DNA from: Clostridium tunisiense TJ
GTDB lineage: Bacteria; Bacillota; Clostridia; Clostridiales; Clostridiaceae
Assembly (NCBI RefSeq): GCF_000300195.1
Contig: NZ_AMQH01000009.1
Location: forward strand, 1-64,000
Direction: 5' to 3'
DNA: 64,000 bases
Within the stretch, counting starts at the first letter, position 1; the number at the start of each line of letters is the position of its first letter. This document shows positions 7,394 through 17,767 of this stretch, piece after piece. The position numbers were made by a program, and so were the translations under genes. The notes below the pieces were generated by a model. The model did no database searches. It had not been told where the DNA came from and saw nothing but the letters and a program-made list of their open reading frames with translations.

Positions 7394-8395
7394 TTATTTT
7401 AACTTTTCTTCATAAACTTTAATCTTTGCTTCATCCTGCCATTTTTTCATTGTCTCTTGCCAATTTTGGTACTTCTTCTGATCAGTTAAAGATGTTCTAA
7501 TACTTTCTTTAACATCTTCAAACTTCTTAACTGGGTATTCTTCCTTATCTAGAGCTTTAATAACATGAAACCCAAATTTTGTTGCTATAGGGGCTTTTGT
7601 ATATTCCCCTTTTGGTACGCTAATAGCTGCTAACATAAAAGTTTTGTCATATTGTTGAGTTTCATACTCAATCCAACCTAAGTCTCCACCATTATCCTTT
7701 GTACCATCAGTTCCCTTTTCCTTTGCAAGGGCAGCAAAATCCTCACCCTTATTTAATCTTTCTATAATAGCCTTAGCTTCCTCTTCAGTTTTAACTAAGA
7801 TATGTGCTGGCTTAATTCTGTTTGGTTTCTCTGTATACTTAGTTTGATTTGAATCATAATCTTGTTTAATTTCCTCATCAGTTGCAGCAACGTCTTTAAC
7901 AACATGCTCATAGACCATATTTGATATAACAGAAGGTCTTAATTCTTTTAAAAGATTTTCTTCAGTCATTTTAGCTTGTGTTAAAGCCTCTTTATATTTT
8001 TCATCACTTTCAAAAGAAGCTTTTATATCTGCAAGTTGCTTTTGAACTTCTTCATTAATCTTTTCTTCACTAGGTAGAACTTTAAGCTCTTCAGCTTTTT
8101 TATTTATAATAACATCATTTACCATAGTATCTAAAATACTTGTTCTTTGCTCAGCTAAATATTGTTTAGCCTGCTCATTAGTTTCGTAGTTTTCTCCGAA
8201 TTGAGCCTTCACACTCTCAAGAACTGGAGCAAGTTCTTCATCAACCTGTCCTCTTGTAATTTTCTTATTATAGACCTTAGCTACTACAGTTTTATTCACA
8301 CCTTCTGGTGTCTTTTCAACAAGTCCACAGCCTACGACTGATATAGACATAGCAGTTATTAACGCTGCAGCAATAACCTTTTTAACGTTTCTCAA
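7394..8395 (-). CDS. prsA: Peptidyl-prolyl isomerase lipoprotein PrsA
   Basis: About 333 residues. A lipoprotein signal peptide (RNVKKVIAAALITAM, lipobox SVVGC) leads to an extracytoplasmic SurA-like helical region and a parvulin domain (KPAHILVKTEEEAKAII, then GGDLGWIEYETQ and KFGFHVIKALD). PrsA helps secreted proteins fold outside the membrane. I prefer a TTG start seven bases after GGGGGAT; the in-frame ATG 15 bases upstream overlaps that site and has none of its own. The gene sits between mfd and spoVT and has its own terminator. The parvulin domain appears complete. Confidence 0.9.
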   Translation of the reverse strand: MRNVKKVIAAALITAMSISVVGCGLVEKTPEGVNKTVVAKVYNKKITRGQVDEELAPVLESVKAQFGENYETNEQAKQYLAEQRTSILDTMVNDVIINKKAEELKVLPSEEKINEEVQKQLADIKASFESDEKYKEALTQAKMTEENLLKELRPSVISNMVYEHVVKDVAATDEEIKQDYDSNQTKYTEKPNRIKPAHILVKTEEEAKAIIERLNKGEDFAALAKEKGTDGTKDNGGDLGWIEYETQQYDKTFMLAAISVPKGEYTKAPIATKFGFHVIKALDKEEYPVKKFEDVKESIRTSLTDQKKYQNWQETMKKWQDEAKIKVYEEKLK

Positions 8396-8690
8396 TTTAT
8401 TATCCCCCATTCTGGCTAATCTTTATTTATATTATTATATTGTAGCATAAAACTCGTATCATTGTATACACTTGCTAACACCTAATGCTCCTCCATAGTT
8501 TCATACAGAATAAGTATTATTATACAAATTCACTATGACAACTAGGTGACAGTATTATGAATAAAGTGTTAAGGAGCCAAATTACATTTTACTAATTTTC
8601 CAAAAGAATAATTCCTCAGTTTTCATTAGTTCTTAACTACTTCTAAAGCAGCAGTTTAGTCTGTTTCTAAGATGAATGCCCCAAATAAAT

Positions 8691-11600
8691 TTATTCATTA
8701 TTTGGCTTCTTTTTTACCACTGCCCTCATATTTTTAACAATTTCTATTAAATGCTTTACTACTACTTCCTTCTTTATACCTTTAAACTTCCATCCAAGAA
8801 CTGGAGCCTCGCCCATCTTAAAAGCTATTTCTTTTCTATAGTTTTCTAGGATAAATCTCACTAACTCCGGTGTCAGATAGCTTTTGTTTTGGAAAGTAAT
8901 AAGAATTTCACTTCCCACTTCTTTTATCTCTACTATACCAAGATCCTTACAAAGCGATCTTACATAAGCTATATCCATTAGATTGTAGACCGTGTTCGGT
9001 ATGTCCGAGAATCTATCCTCTATTTCCTCTTGTAATTCCATCATGTATTCATAAGAATCAATAGATGCAATCTTCTTGTAAACCTCAATTTTTTGTGTTT
9101 CATCCACAATATAGCTACTTGGTATATATGCATCAATCTTAATATCTACCGTAGTCTCTATAGGCTCCTTATCAATATCTCCTTTAATAAACCTTACTGC
9201 ATCCTCAAGCATTCTACAGTATAAATCATATCCCACTGTAGACATATGTCCATGTTGAGCTGATCCCATAATGTTACCTGCTCCTCTTATTTCAAGATCT
9301 CTCATAGCAATTTTAAAACCTGACCCTAGCTCTGTAAAATCTTTAATAGCCTTAAGCCTTTTTTCAGCTACTTCTGTCAATACCTTATCCTTCATGTAGG
9401 TAAAATAAGCATAGGCAATTCTATTAGTTCTACCTACCCTTCCCCTTAGCTGATAAAGTTGTGAAAGTCCCATCTTATCAGCATCATAAATTATCATAGT
9501 ATTAGCATTTTGTATATCTATACCTGTTTCAATTATGGTTGTACATACTAATAAATCATATTTTTTGTCAATAAAGTCTAATATTATCTTTTCTAATTCT
9601 CTCTCTGTCATTTGTCCGTGAGCTACAGCAATTCGAGCTTCAGGAACAAGCTTTGATAAATAGCTTGCCATATCATTTATGGTTTCAACTCTATTGTAAA
9701 CAAAGAACACCTGTCCATCTCTATTTAACTCTCTCATTATAGCATCACGTGTTAATTGGTCATTAAACTCAACTACATAGGTTTGAACTGGGTATCTTTC
9801 TTCTGGCGGAGTTTCAATAACACTTATGTCTCTCACTCCTGTCAAAGACATATGAAGAGTTCTTGGAATTGGTGTTGCTGAAAGAGTTAATACATCGATA
9901 TTTTTTCTTAAATCTTTTATTTTTTCTTTGTGAGTTACACCAAATCTTTGTTCTTCATCAATTACTAATAACCCCAAATCTTTAAACAATACGTCTTTTT
10001 GAAGAATTCTATGAGTTCCAATTAGAATATCTACATTTCCTTCCTTTAATGCCTTTAAGGTAGCCTTAACCTGAGCTGGTGTTCTAAATCTACTTATCAT
10101 CTCTACTCTTACTGGAAAATCTAAAAACCTCTTCTTCATGTTCTTATAATGCTGTTCCGCTAATATGGTAGTTGGCACAAGCATTGCTACCTGTTTACTA
10201 TCCATAACACACTTAAAGGCAGCTCTTATAGCAACCTCAGTTTTACCATATCCCACATCTCCACATAGAAGTCTATCCATAGGTTTATTGCTTTCCATAT
10301 CCCTTTTTATATCCTCTATAGAAGTTAACTGATCTGGTGTTTCATCATACGGAAACTCCTCTTCAAATTGTTTTTGCCAAATAGTATCCTCTGAGTACTT
10401 GTGTCCCTTTAAAGTGGCGCGGATTGCATAAAGCTTTACCAAATCCTCTGCAATATCTTCAATGGACTTTTTAACCTTATTCTTAGCCTTAATCCAATCG
10501 CTACCGCCTAGTTTGTTAACCTTTGGAGCCTTACCTTCACTTCCAATGTACTTTTGTACCATATCAAGTTGTTCAGCAGGCACATATAAGGTATCTCCAG
10601 AATTATAGGAAAGCTCTAAAAAGTCTTTTTTATGTCCTTGTACCTCTAATTGCTTAATCCCCTTATATACTCCAATTCCATGGTTAACATGAACTACATA
10701 ATCTCCAAGTTTAAGTTCTGTGAAACTCTTAATCTTTCCTACACCTTTTTTGTTACCTCTTCTTACAGACTTTCTCTTAGATTGTCCAAAGACCTCACTA
10801 TCAGATATTACGCAAACCTTAAGTTCTGGATACTCAAAACCCTTTGAGGCATTTCCAAAGGTAACTACTACCTCCCCCTGCTCAATGCTAGAAACAATAT
10901 CTCTATACGTAGCTTCAATCCCTCTATCTCTAAGAGTCTCAATAAGCCTTTCTCCCCTAGTTCTAGTACCTGAAAGAATTAAAGTTCTATATTTTCTTTC
11001 TTTTTTTTCTTTAATATCTTCAATAAGCATGTCTAATTGACCATGATAATCGTGAATAGTAATCTGCGAAAAAGCTGCAATGGTTCTAGGTGCTAAATGC
11101 TTAGCTGTTTTAGTAATAGCTTCTAAGGTCATCACCTTACTAACTTCTAACTCTTCAATAATTCTTTCTTTAGATAACAATAATTCTCCCTGTTTAGGAA
11201 GTATGTTACCCCTTCTTAAAAAGTTTTCGTAGTTTTCCCTAAACTCAAAGTTTACACTTTCAAGTTTTCCTACGCACCTTTGAACATCATCTATAACAAT
11301 AAAACAATTTTTCATATAGTCAAAAAGAGTAGAAGGCTTATCATAAAAATAACTAATATAACTATCTAAGGTTTCGAAGGACCAGGTTTCTTTTAGGAGT
11401 TCTAGATTATTATTAATAGTAGATGTTAATCTCTCTATAGCGTCTTTATCCTTTTTCTTTTTAAAACCTTCTAATGTAACATTAAAGTCCTCCTTAATCT
11501 TATTGTAGGCACTATCAATGTGACTATTGGTTAAGATAACTTCTTTTGCAGGAAAAATATCTACAGTTTGCACTTTTTCAATACTTCTTTGAGTGTCTGT

Positions 11601-12224
11601 ATTAAAAGTTCTTATAGAATCTACCTCATCATCAAATAGTTCAATCCTATAGGGTAGCCCACTGGTTGGAGGGTAGATGTCAATAATGCCCCCTCTTACA
11701 GAAAACTGTCCTTTTGTATCTACAACTTCACTTCGTTCATAGCCTGCTTCAATAAGCCTTTGCGATAATTCTCTTATATCAATTACATCTTCCACAGTAA
11801 TATTAAAACTATGGCTAGTGAAGAGTTCTACTGGGGCATAGGTTGAAGCCAATGCCTCTGCTGAAGTAATAATTACCTTTTGCCCTTCCTCCAGCATCTT
11901 CTTTATAACCTTTAATCTTTCCCACCTTAAATCTCCTGAAATTGCATCTGCATTGTAAAAAACAACTTCTTTAGTTGGAAAGTAGTAAACATCATTAAGA
12001 TAAAAAGATAAATCCTCATAGATATTTTTTGCTTCCACATCACTATGGGTAACCACTAACATTTTTTCATTTATTTCATTTAAAACCCCATATAATAAAT
12101 AACTTTTTGAAGACTCAGAAAGACCATAAACACCAATAGGATACTTCCTATTGTCTATGGCCTTAGATATATCCTTAAATTGTTCACTTAGAATAAGGGG
12201 TGTCATTAAACCCTTTAATCTCAA
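8691..12224 (-). CDS. mfd: Transcription-repair coupling factor Mfd
   Basis: About 1,177 residues, full length for Mfd. The UvrB-like N-terminal domains come first. Around residue 510 a CarD-like RNA polymerase interaction domain appears (KLGDYVVHVNHGIGVYKGI). Near residue 650 the RecG-like translocase begins with Walker A GDVGYGKTEVA, then IDEEQRFGV and GRVGRTNRIAYAYF, and a C-terminal regulatory domain with IKIDAYIPSSYI. Mfd removes stalled RNA polymerase and recruits UvrA. I choose a TTG start, five bases after AGGTGG, which gives the common clostridial N-terminus MRLKGL. GTG nine bases earlier and ATG eighteen bases later are alternatives. The left end overlaps ATTCATTATTTGG, resembling the 39-bp repeat tail. 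Confidence 0.97.
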   Translation of the reverse strand: MRLKGLMTPLILSEQFKDISKAIDNRKYPIGVYGLSESSKSYLLYGVLNEINEKMLVVTHSDVEAKNIYEDLSFYLNDVYYFPTKEVVFYNADAISGDLRWERLKVIKKMLEEGQKVIITSAEALASTYAPVELFTSHSFNITVEDVIDIRELSQRLIEAGYERSEVVDTKGQFSVRGGIIDIYPPTSGLPYRIELFDDEVDSIRTFNTDTQRSIEKVQTVDIFPAKEVILTNSHIDSAYNKIKEDFNVTLEGFKKKKDKDAIERLTSTINNNLELLKETWSFETLDSYISYFYDKPSTLFDYMKNCFIVIDDVQRCVGKLESVNFEFRENYENFLRRGNILPKQGELLLSKERIIEELEVSKVMTLEAITKTAKHLAPRTIAAFSQITIHDYHGQLDMLIEDIKEKKERKYRTLILSGTRTRGERLIETLRDRGIEATYRDIVSSIEQGEVVVTFGNASKGFEYPELKVCVISDSEVFGQSKRKSVRRGNKKGVGKIKSFTELKLGDYVVHVNHGIGVYKGIKQLEVQGHKKDFLELSYNSGDTLYVPAEQLDMVQKYIGSEGKAPKVNKLGGSDWIKAKNKVKKSIEDIAEDLVKLYAIRATLKGHKYSEDTIWQKQFEEEFPYDETPDQLTSIEDIKRDMESNKPMDRLLCGDVGYGKTEVAIRAAFKCVMDSKQVAMLVPTTILAEQHYKNMKKRFLDFPVRVEMISRFRTPAQVKATLKALKEGNVDILIGTHRILQKDVLFKDLGLLVIDEEQRFGVTHKEKIKDLRKNIDVLTLSATPIPRTLHMSLTGVRDISVIETPPEERYPVQTYVVEFNDQLTRDAIMRELNRDGQVFFVYNRVETINDMASYLSKLVPEARIAVAHGQMTERELEKIILDFIDKKYDLLVCTTIIETGIDIQNANTMIIYDADKMGLSQLYQLRGRVGRTNRIAYAYFTYMKDKVLTEVAEKRLKAIKDFTELGSGFKIAMRDLEIRGAGNIMGSAQHGHMSTVGYDLYCRMLEDAVRFIKGDIDKEPIETTVDIKIDAYIPSSYIVDETQKIEVYKKIASIDSYEYMMELQEEIEDRFSDIPNTVYNLMDIAYVRSLCKDLGIVEIKEVGSEILITFQNKSYLTPELVRFILENYRKEIAFKMGEAPVLGWKFKGIKKEVVVKHLIEIVKNMRAVVKKKPNNE

Positions 12225-12395
12225 ACTTACCACCTCTCAAAATTCCGTCTATACTTAAAATATTTAATATGAGACTTCAACTTCGCCCTCCTTAAAAGCC
12301 TATAATGTATCAAAACACCTTCGTGTTCAAGCTACTTTTCCAATTTGATTCCTTATATATAAATAACCAGACTGCTTCCTATAAAATCATAGCTA

Positions 12396-12962
12396 CTACT
12401 CTGCTTTAAACCCATTAAATTTGTTCATAGCCTCAGAAATGCCCTCTTTAATTATAACTTCTACAGCCTCTATTGAAGCCTTAAATGCTTTTTCTACTTG
12501 CTCCCTATCTTCCTTAGAGAATCTTCCAAGAACGAAGGGAATTAAGTCTTCCTTCGGTTGTCCAACTCCTACTTTAATCCTTGGAAACACATCCGTAGAT
12601 AAATGCATGATAATGTTTTTTATACCATTATGTCCTCCTGCACTACCTTTTCTTCTAATTCTAAGGCTTCCTGGTTCAAGACTTATATCATCATAAATTA
12701 CTATTACTTTATCATTGGGAATTTTATAAAAATCACATATTTCTCTAACACTCTCACCACTTAAATTCATAAAGGTTTGAGGTTTTAAGAACAACACTTT
12801 TTCTCCATTTATTATAGTTTCCCAATATATACCTTTAAATTTTGTCCTGCTAGGTCCAAAATTATACTTCTCCTTACATAAATCAATAATATCAAATCCT
12901 ACATTATGCCTTGTTTTATCGTACTTATCTCCTGGATTCCCTAGTCCTACTACTAAATACAT
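12396..12962 (-). CDS. pth: Peptidyl-tRNA hydrolase
   Basis: 188 residues, the usual Pth length. Conserved sites are all present: [19 protein letters not shown] with the substrate Asn and catalytic His, [12 protein letters not shown], the Asp in [13 protein letters not shown], and [17 protein letters not shown]. It releases tRNA from peptidyl-tRNA lost by ribosomes. The ATG follows a GGAGGTAGT site. pth directly precedes mfd in transcription order, the conserved arrangement in Firmicutes. Nothing atypical is seen. Confidence 0.96.
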   Translation of the reverse strand: MYLVVGLGNPGDKYDKTRHNVGFDIIDLCKEKYNFGPSRTKFKGIYWETIINGEKVLFLKPQTFMNLSGESVREICDFYKIPNDKVIVIYDDISLEPGSLRIRRKGSAGGHNGIKNIIMHLSTDVFPRIKVGVGQPKEDLIPFVLGRFSKEDREQVEKAFKASIEAVEVIIKEGISEAMNKFNGFKAE

Positions 12963-13124
12963 CTAATACTACCTCCAAACTTCTACTCTGTACTTCACTG
13001 GTCCCATAAAATCAATAATTTTAGAACACATAATATATTATACTAAAAAATCTACATAATCAAAATTCTTTGTTTATCTATGGAATAATAAAACCTTAAT
13101 GTAATTTTGCATATAAATATTAAT

Positions 13125-13169
13125 CAGAAATAAAAGTAGTATGTTCATATCATACTACTTTTATTTCTG
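13125..13169. terminator. Terminator at the 3' end of the HtrA-like gene
   Basis: A perfect 19-bp inverted repeat (CAGAAATAAAAGTAGTATG and its complement) with a 7-nt loop. It includes the stop codon of the protease gene. A and T runs inside the stem make it able to work on both strands. Confidence 0.85.
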
Positions 13170-14306
13170 TTTAACTTTTATTTTAATGTCTAAAATCTTA
13201 TACTGTCCGTTATTAAATACTTTGCACTTTACTATTTCTTCCGAAGTAACTTTTTTTATAGCTCTATTCATATCTTTTATATACTTAATTTTTTCTCCAT
13301 TAAACTCCATTATTATATCTGTAGGTTGTAATCCCGATATATAGGCCTCACTATTTCTTATTACTTCTTTTACATAAACGCCCTGAACCCCTTCTTTACT
13401 TTCAGGAATTGCTTCCTCTGCATGAATTCCTATAACTGTTCTTAGCAAGTTTTCTCCATTTAGTATTTCATTTATAAATTGTTTTGCATCTTCTATAGTC
13501 ATATAGAAGCTACTCTTTATAGTACCTTTAGCATGATTCATAGCAATACTATTTATACCAATAAGCTCTCCCTTAGTATTACACAAAGCGCCACCACTAT
13601 TAATGGAACTTGGAGCAATATTAGTTTGAATAATATTTAATGCAGAATGAACTCCAGTATTTTTATCCACAGTTATCAAAGGTTCACTAACGCTTATTAC
13701 ACTTCCATTCTTTACGTTTTCATTAAAGGCTCTTCCCACTGGATTTCCTATACTCAAAACCTGGTTTCCATGTTCTAATCCCACAGCACTGCCTAATTTT
13801 ATAGCTGGCACTAATTCAGTTTCAATTTTTATTACAGCTAAATCATAGGTAGTATTAACCCCAATAATACTTGCTTCATAGACTAAGTCATTATAAAGCT
13901 TAACCTTTATAGCCTTTGCATCATCTATTACATGGTAATTAGTAACTATATATCCACCTTCCTTGAAGACTACTCCAGAGCCACTGTCTATCTCCATTAC
14001 TCTTTCTGAGTCTCCTATAACCTTGACAATGGATACAACTGACTTAGCCACCTTACTCCCTATTTCATTATAATTAACTTCATTGATTAAATTTGATACT
14101 GTATCTTCTTCATTTGCTGCGCGATTTTTTGACACTGTAGTGCTGTTCAATATGAATGCAGTACATGCTCCTGACACAGAAGCTACCACTAAATATACTA
14201 TAGTAAAAGCTATAAACCTTTTCTTATAGTTTTTCTTTTTCTTGTTGAACTTAATCTTTCCACTATAATCCTCTTCCATATTGTTTGATTCTTTAAAGCT
14301 ATCCAC
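13161..14306 (-). CDS. Membrane-anchored HtrA/DegP-like serine protease with PDZ domain
   Basis: 381 residues: a basic cytoplasmic tail, one membrane span (about residues 31-53), a trypsin-like domain (about 80-270) and a PDZ domain (about 280-375, AYISGLQPTDIIMEFNGEKI). The catalytic triad can be assigned as His125 (TNYHVIDD), Asp155 (TYDLAVIKI) and Ser237 (INSGGALC). The usual GNSGGPL is altered to INSGGAL, so the glycine before Asn-Ser that shapes the oxyanion hole is missing. The GTG start follows AGGTGACACT. It lies just downstream of a two-component system, a typical arrangement for envelope-stress proteases. Whether it is fully active is uncertain. Confidence 0.85.
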   Translation of the reverse strand: MDSFKESNNMEEDYSGKIKFNKKKKNYKKRFIAFTIVYLVVASVSGACTAFILNSTTVSKNRAANEEDTVSNLINEVNYNEIGSKVAKSVVSIVKVIGDSERVMEIDSGSGVVFKEGGYIVTNYHVIDDAKAIKVKLYNDLVYEASIIGVNTTYDLAVIKIETELVPAIKLGSAVGLEHGNQVLSIGNPVGRAFNENVKNGSVISVSEPLITVDKNTGVHSALNIIQTNIAPSSINSGGALCNTKGELIGINSIAMNHAKGTIKSSFYMTIEDAKQFINEILNGENLLRTVIGIHAEEAIPESKEGVQGVYVKEVIRNSEAYISGLQPTDIIMEFNGEKIKYIKDMNRAIKKVTSEEIVKCKVFNNGQYKILDIKIKVKQK

Positions 14307-14348
14307 AGTGTCACCTCACTAAATACCTTTATAAAACTACTATATATT

Positions 14349-15776
14349 CTATAACTTTTTACCCAAACTTAATGTAAATGTAAACATAACTCCATTTTCC
14401 TTATTTTCTACCCATATTTCCTCATCAAATAATGTGATTATTTTCTTTACAATAGAGAGGCCAAGACCCGTACTAACTTTTTGGGTTCTCGATTTATCTC
14501 CCTTGTAAAACCTATCCCAAATATACTTGATATCTTCCTCTTGGATAGCTGGTCCTTCATTAAATATGGATATGAAAGCTTTTTTACCCTTGCTCTTGCA
14601 TGAAATAGTTACAAGTCCACCCTCATCTGCATATTTAATAGCATTATCTAAAAGATTAGTTATAACCTGCATAATTTTATCTTCATCTGCCATTGCTACA
14701 AGCTCATCTTCTTCAAAAAAAACTTGAACATTGAGTTTCTTATCTTTAACTCTTGCCTCATTCCTAAGTATACAAAGTCTTACAACTTCGTTTATATCTA
14801 AGGCCTTCATTTGAAGCTTAAACTTTCCTGATTCTACTGCAGAAAGGTCTAAAAGTTCATTGATAAGTCTTGTAAGTCTTTGAATTTCTTCGTAGGCTAT
14901 TTTTAAGTAATATTCCTCTTTTTCCTTTGGAATAACTCCATCTAAAATCCCACCTATAAAACCTTTTATAGATGTTATTGGAGATCTTAATTCATGAGAT
15001 ACATTAGAAATAAACTCTTTTCTATTCTGCTCTACCTTCTCTAATGAATCCGCCATTACATTAAAGGATTCTGCAAATTCTCCAATTTCATCATGGGATT
15101 GAACCACAACCCTCTTATTCACATCTCCAGCCGCTATTTTTCTAGCCACCACATTCATCTCAGAAATTGGGGTAACAATTATTTTTTTAATAGAATAATA
15201 AATTACAATACTGGATGCAATAACTGCTATTACAGTTGAAACCCATATGATTTTAAATACATTATTTAAAGATTTATTAAGAGTTGACATTGACACATTG
15301 ATAATTGCTGCTCCATTAAATTGCCCATTTTGACCTTTAATAGGTTCTCCTAAAACATAAAACTTCTCATGAAGAAAAAAGTTGTCGTAATTGCTACTAA
15401 TAAGCTCAAAATAACTTCCTTGGCTTAAAGTTTCTAGTTGTTGAACAAAAAGTTGCTTACCTATGAATGGCTTAAATTTATTAGAAGTTGCTACATAAAC
15501 ATAACCACTTTTATCAATTAGCAATATATCATCATTGATATACCCTGAAATGAATCTTATAGACCCATTTAGCTCTTCATAGGGTATTCCTCCCTGCAAA
15601 TATTCATTTGCAAGTCCTTCAATAATAGAAACCTGATTGTTTAATTGGTCTTTTCTATTTTTGATGAAATAATCCTGAATCCAATAGGATAAAAAAGCCG
15701 CTATAATGGTAAGACTTATGGAAATTATTACAGTATAGGTTATTACCATTTTAGTAAACAAGCTGTTTTTAACCAT
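14349..15776 (-). CDS. Membrane sensor histidine kinase
   Basis: 475 residues. Two membrane spans (about 11-33 and 175-197) enclose an extracytoplasmic sensor region of about 140 residues, probably PAS-like. A HAMP domain follows (about 198-250), then HisKA with phosphoacceptor His261 in NVSHELRSPITSIKG, and an ATPase domain with DNAIKYADEGG, IWDRFYKGD and GLGLSIVKKI. Its ATG overlaps the stop codon of the response regulator by one base (TAATG), so the pair is translationally coupled. The signal sensed is unknown; an envelope-related cue is suggested only by the HtrA-like gene downstream. Confidence 0.92.
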   Translation of the reverse strand: MVKNSLFTKMVITYTVIISISLTIIAAFLSYWIQDYFIKNRKDQLNNQVSIIEGLANEYLQGGIPYEELNGSIRFISGYINDDILLIDKSGYVYVATSNKFKPFIGKQLFVQQLETLSQGSYFELISSNYDNFFLHEKFYVLGEPIKGQNGQFNGAAIINVSMSTLNKSLNNVFKIIWVSTVIAVIASSIVIYYSIKKIIVTPISEMNVVARKIAAGDVNKRVVVQSHDEIGEFAESFNVMADSLEKVEQNRKEFISNVSHELRSPITSIKGFIGGILDGVIPKEKEEYYLKIAYEEIQRLTRLINELLDLSAVESGKFKLQMKALDINEVVRLCILRNEARVKDKKLNVQVFFEEDELVAMADEDKIMQVITNLLDNAIKYADEGGLVTISCKSKGKKAFISIFNEGPAIQEEDIKYIWDRFYKGDKSRTQKVSTGLGLSIVKKIITLFDEEIWVENKENGVMFTFTLSLGKKL

Positions 15777-16462
15777 TACTTCACCTCAAATTTATAGCCT
15801 ACACCCCAAACAGTTTCAAGTTGCCAAGTATCTCCACCAGCAATCTTTTCTCTTAATCTTTTTATATGAACATCTACTGTTCTTGAATCTCCTGGGTAAT
15901 CATATCCCCAAACCTCACATAGTAATTGTTCTCTTGTAAAAACTCTATTTTTGTTACTAGCAAGATAATATAACAATTCGAATTCCTTAGGTGGCATTTT
16001 TATTTCCTGACCCCTATATGTTACGTTATAGGAATTAACATCAATAACTAAGTTCTCAAAGGATAACGTTTCCTTATTGTCCACTTCTGAAGTGTATCTT
16101 CTTAATACAGCTTTAACTCTAGCCATAAGCTCTTTTGGTTCAAAAGGCTTAACTATGTAGTCATCTGCTCCAAGTTCTAATCCTAATACTTTATCAAAAG
16201 TTTCTCCCTTTGCAGTTATCATAATAACTGGAGTTTCATGCTCTTTTCTAATCCATTTTAATACATCTATTCCATCCATGTATGGAAGCATCACATCAAG
16301 GAGTACTAAATCTGGTTTAAAGCTCACAAACAATTCCTGAGCTTCCCTTCCATCGTTTCCAACCTTTGTTGTGTACCCTGCACTTTCTAAATACATCTTT
16401 AAAACTTCACTTATATTTTTATCGTCATCAACAACTAATACCTTTCCAATTGTACCTTCCAT
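15776..16462 (-). CDS. OmpR-family response regulator
   Basis: 228 residues. The receiver domain (1-120) carries the acidic pocket VVDDD, phosphoacceptor Asp56 in LVLLDVMLPYMDG, and Lys105 in YIVKPFEP. The C-terminal winged helix (about 130-228) has the OmpR pattern REQLLCEVWGYDYPGDSRTV and VDVHIKRLREKI. The ATG follows TGGAGGATTTAAT. It is the first gene of a three-gene operon with the kinase and the HtrA-like protease. The 308 bases upstream contain the prs terminator and presumably its promoter; I could not single out an operator. Confidence 0.93.
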   Translation of the reverse strand: MEGTIGKVLVVDDDKNISEVLKMYLESAGYTTKVGNDGREAQELFVSFKPDLVLLDVMLPYMDGIDVLKWIRKEHETPVIMITAKGETFDKVLGLELGADDYIVKPFEPKELMARVKAVLRRYTSEVDNKETLSFENLVIDVNSYNVTYRGQEIKMPPKEFELLYYLASNKNRVFTREQLLCEVWGYDYPGDSRTVDVHIKRLREKIAGGDTWQLETVWGVGYKFEVK

Positions 16463-16701
16463 ATTAAATCCTCCACTCTAAAAAAATTTCTATATAAATT
16501 CTACACTCTTTTAAATCAATATAATATTATGCTTATACATAATCTTATATTGATTTCTTAGAACCTTTCAGACATACCTACATTTAACTTTTGCCTTAGA
16601 AGCCCGTGTCTTCTATTTTACACCATTTTTACTTTGTATTATATAATAATACCCAATAAATTTGAGAAATTTTCTGTAAAATTAATATAATTAACAAAAT
16701 A

Positions 16702-16750
16702 TTTATAAAAAACATGCGTTACAGCTAAAGTAACGCATGTTTTTTATAAA
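16702..16750. terminator. Terminator of prs
   Basis: A perfect 21-bp inverted repeat around GCGTTAC/GTAACGC with a 7-nt loop and an A-run/T-run at the stem base. It ends the glmU-prs transcript and isolates the two-component operon. Confidence 0.9.
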
Positions 16751-16770
16751 TTATATTCTATTAATTATTC

Positions 16771-17727
16771 TTAGTCAAATAATTTACTTACAGAAACATC
16801 TTCATAAATTCTCTTAATAGCTTCTGCAAAAATTGGCGCTACAGATAAAATTTTAATCTTATCTATTGCTTTTTCTTCTGGTAAATGAATTGTATCTAAC
16901 ATTATTAATTGCTTAATAACCGAATCCTGAATTCTTTCAATAGCAGGACCTGATAATACTGCATGAGTACAGCAAGCATAAACTTCTTTAGCTCCCATTT
17001 TTACTAAAGCATTAGCTCCGTTACAAATAGTTCCTGCTGTATCAATCATATCGTCAATTAAGATAACTCTTTTACCTTTAATATCTCCTATAACATTCAT
17101 AACTTCAGCCACATTTGCCTTTGGTCTTCTCTTATCTATAATTGCTATTGGTGCATTTAATCTATCAGCAAATTTTCTAGCTCTTGACACGCTTCCAAGG
17201 TCTGGAGAAACAACAACTACATCTTCTTGGTCTGCAAAGCCATTTTCAACAAAGTAGTTACTTAGTATAGGTGCTCCCATTAAGTTATCTACTGGAATAT
17301 TGAAGTAGCCTTGAATTTGAGCTGCGTGTAAGTCCATAGTTAAAACTCTATCAGCTCCTGCAGCAGTAATTAAATCTGCAACTAGTTTTGCTGTGATTGG
17401 ATCTCTTGCCTTAGCTTTTCTGTCTTGTCTTGCATATCCGTAATAAGGCATAACTGCTGTAACTCTTCCTACTGATGCTCTCTTAAAGGCATCAATCATT
17501 ATTAATAACTCCATTAAGTTATCATTAACTGGGGCACTTGTTGGTTGAATTACAAACACATCAAGTCCTCTAACAGTTTCTGCAATGTTTACAGATATTT
17601 CTCCATCGCTAAAAGTCCCTACTTGAGACTCACCAATTTTAAGTCCTAGTCTATCTGCGATGTCTTGAGCTAGTTTTGGATAAGAATTACCTGTGAAGAT
17701 TTTAATGTTTTTTCCATGAGTTATCAT
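16771..17727 (-). CDS. prs: Ribose-phosphate pyrophosphokinase
   Basis: 318 residues, standard length for class I PRPP synthase. Seen are [16 protein letters not shown], the ATP-site [35 protein letters not shown], and the PRPP loop [14 protein letters not shown]. It makes PRPP from ribose-5-phosphate and ATP for purine, pyrimidine, histidine and NAD synthesis. The ATG has an AGGAGG site. It directly follows glmU, the common Firmicute pair. The protein appears unmodified. Confidence 0.96.
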   Translation of the reverse strand: MITHGKNIKIFTGNSYPKLAQDIADRLGLKIGESQVGTFSDGEISVNIAETVRGLDVFVIQPTSAPVNDNLMELLIMIDAFKRASVGRVTAVMPYYGYARQDRKAKARDPITAKLVADLITAAGADRVLTMDLHAAQIQGYFNIPVDNLMGAPILSNYFVENGFADQEDVVVVSPDLGSVSRARKFADRLNAPIAIIDKRRPKANVAEVMNVIGDIKGKRVILIDDMIDTAGTICNGANALVKMGAKEVYACCTHAVLSGPAIERIQDSVIKQLIMLDTIHLPEEKAIDKIKILSVAPIFAEAIKRIYEDVSVSKLFD

Positions 17728-17767
17728 TATGTATAGTCCTCCTATTTTGTTTTATTTGTGTTATTAT

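Noticed and set aside
10650..11040. Two overlapping plus-strand frames inside mfd
   Set aside because: They lie opposite the conserved CarD-like and UvrB-like regions of Mfd and have no translation signals.
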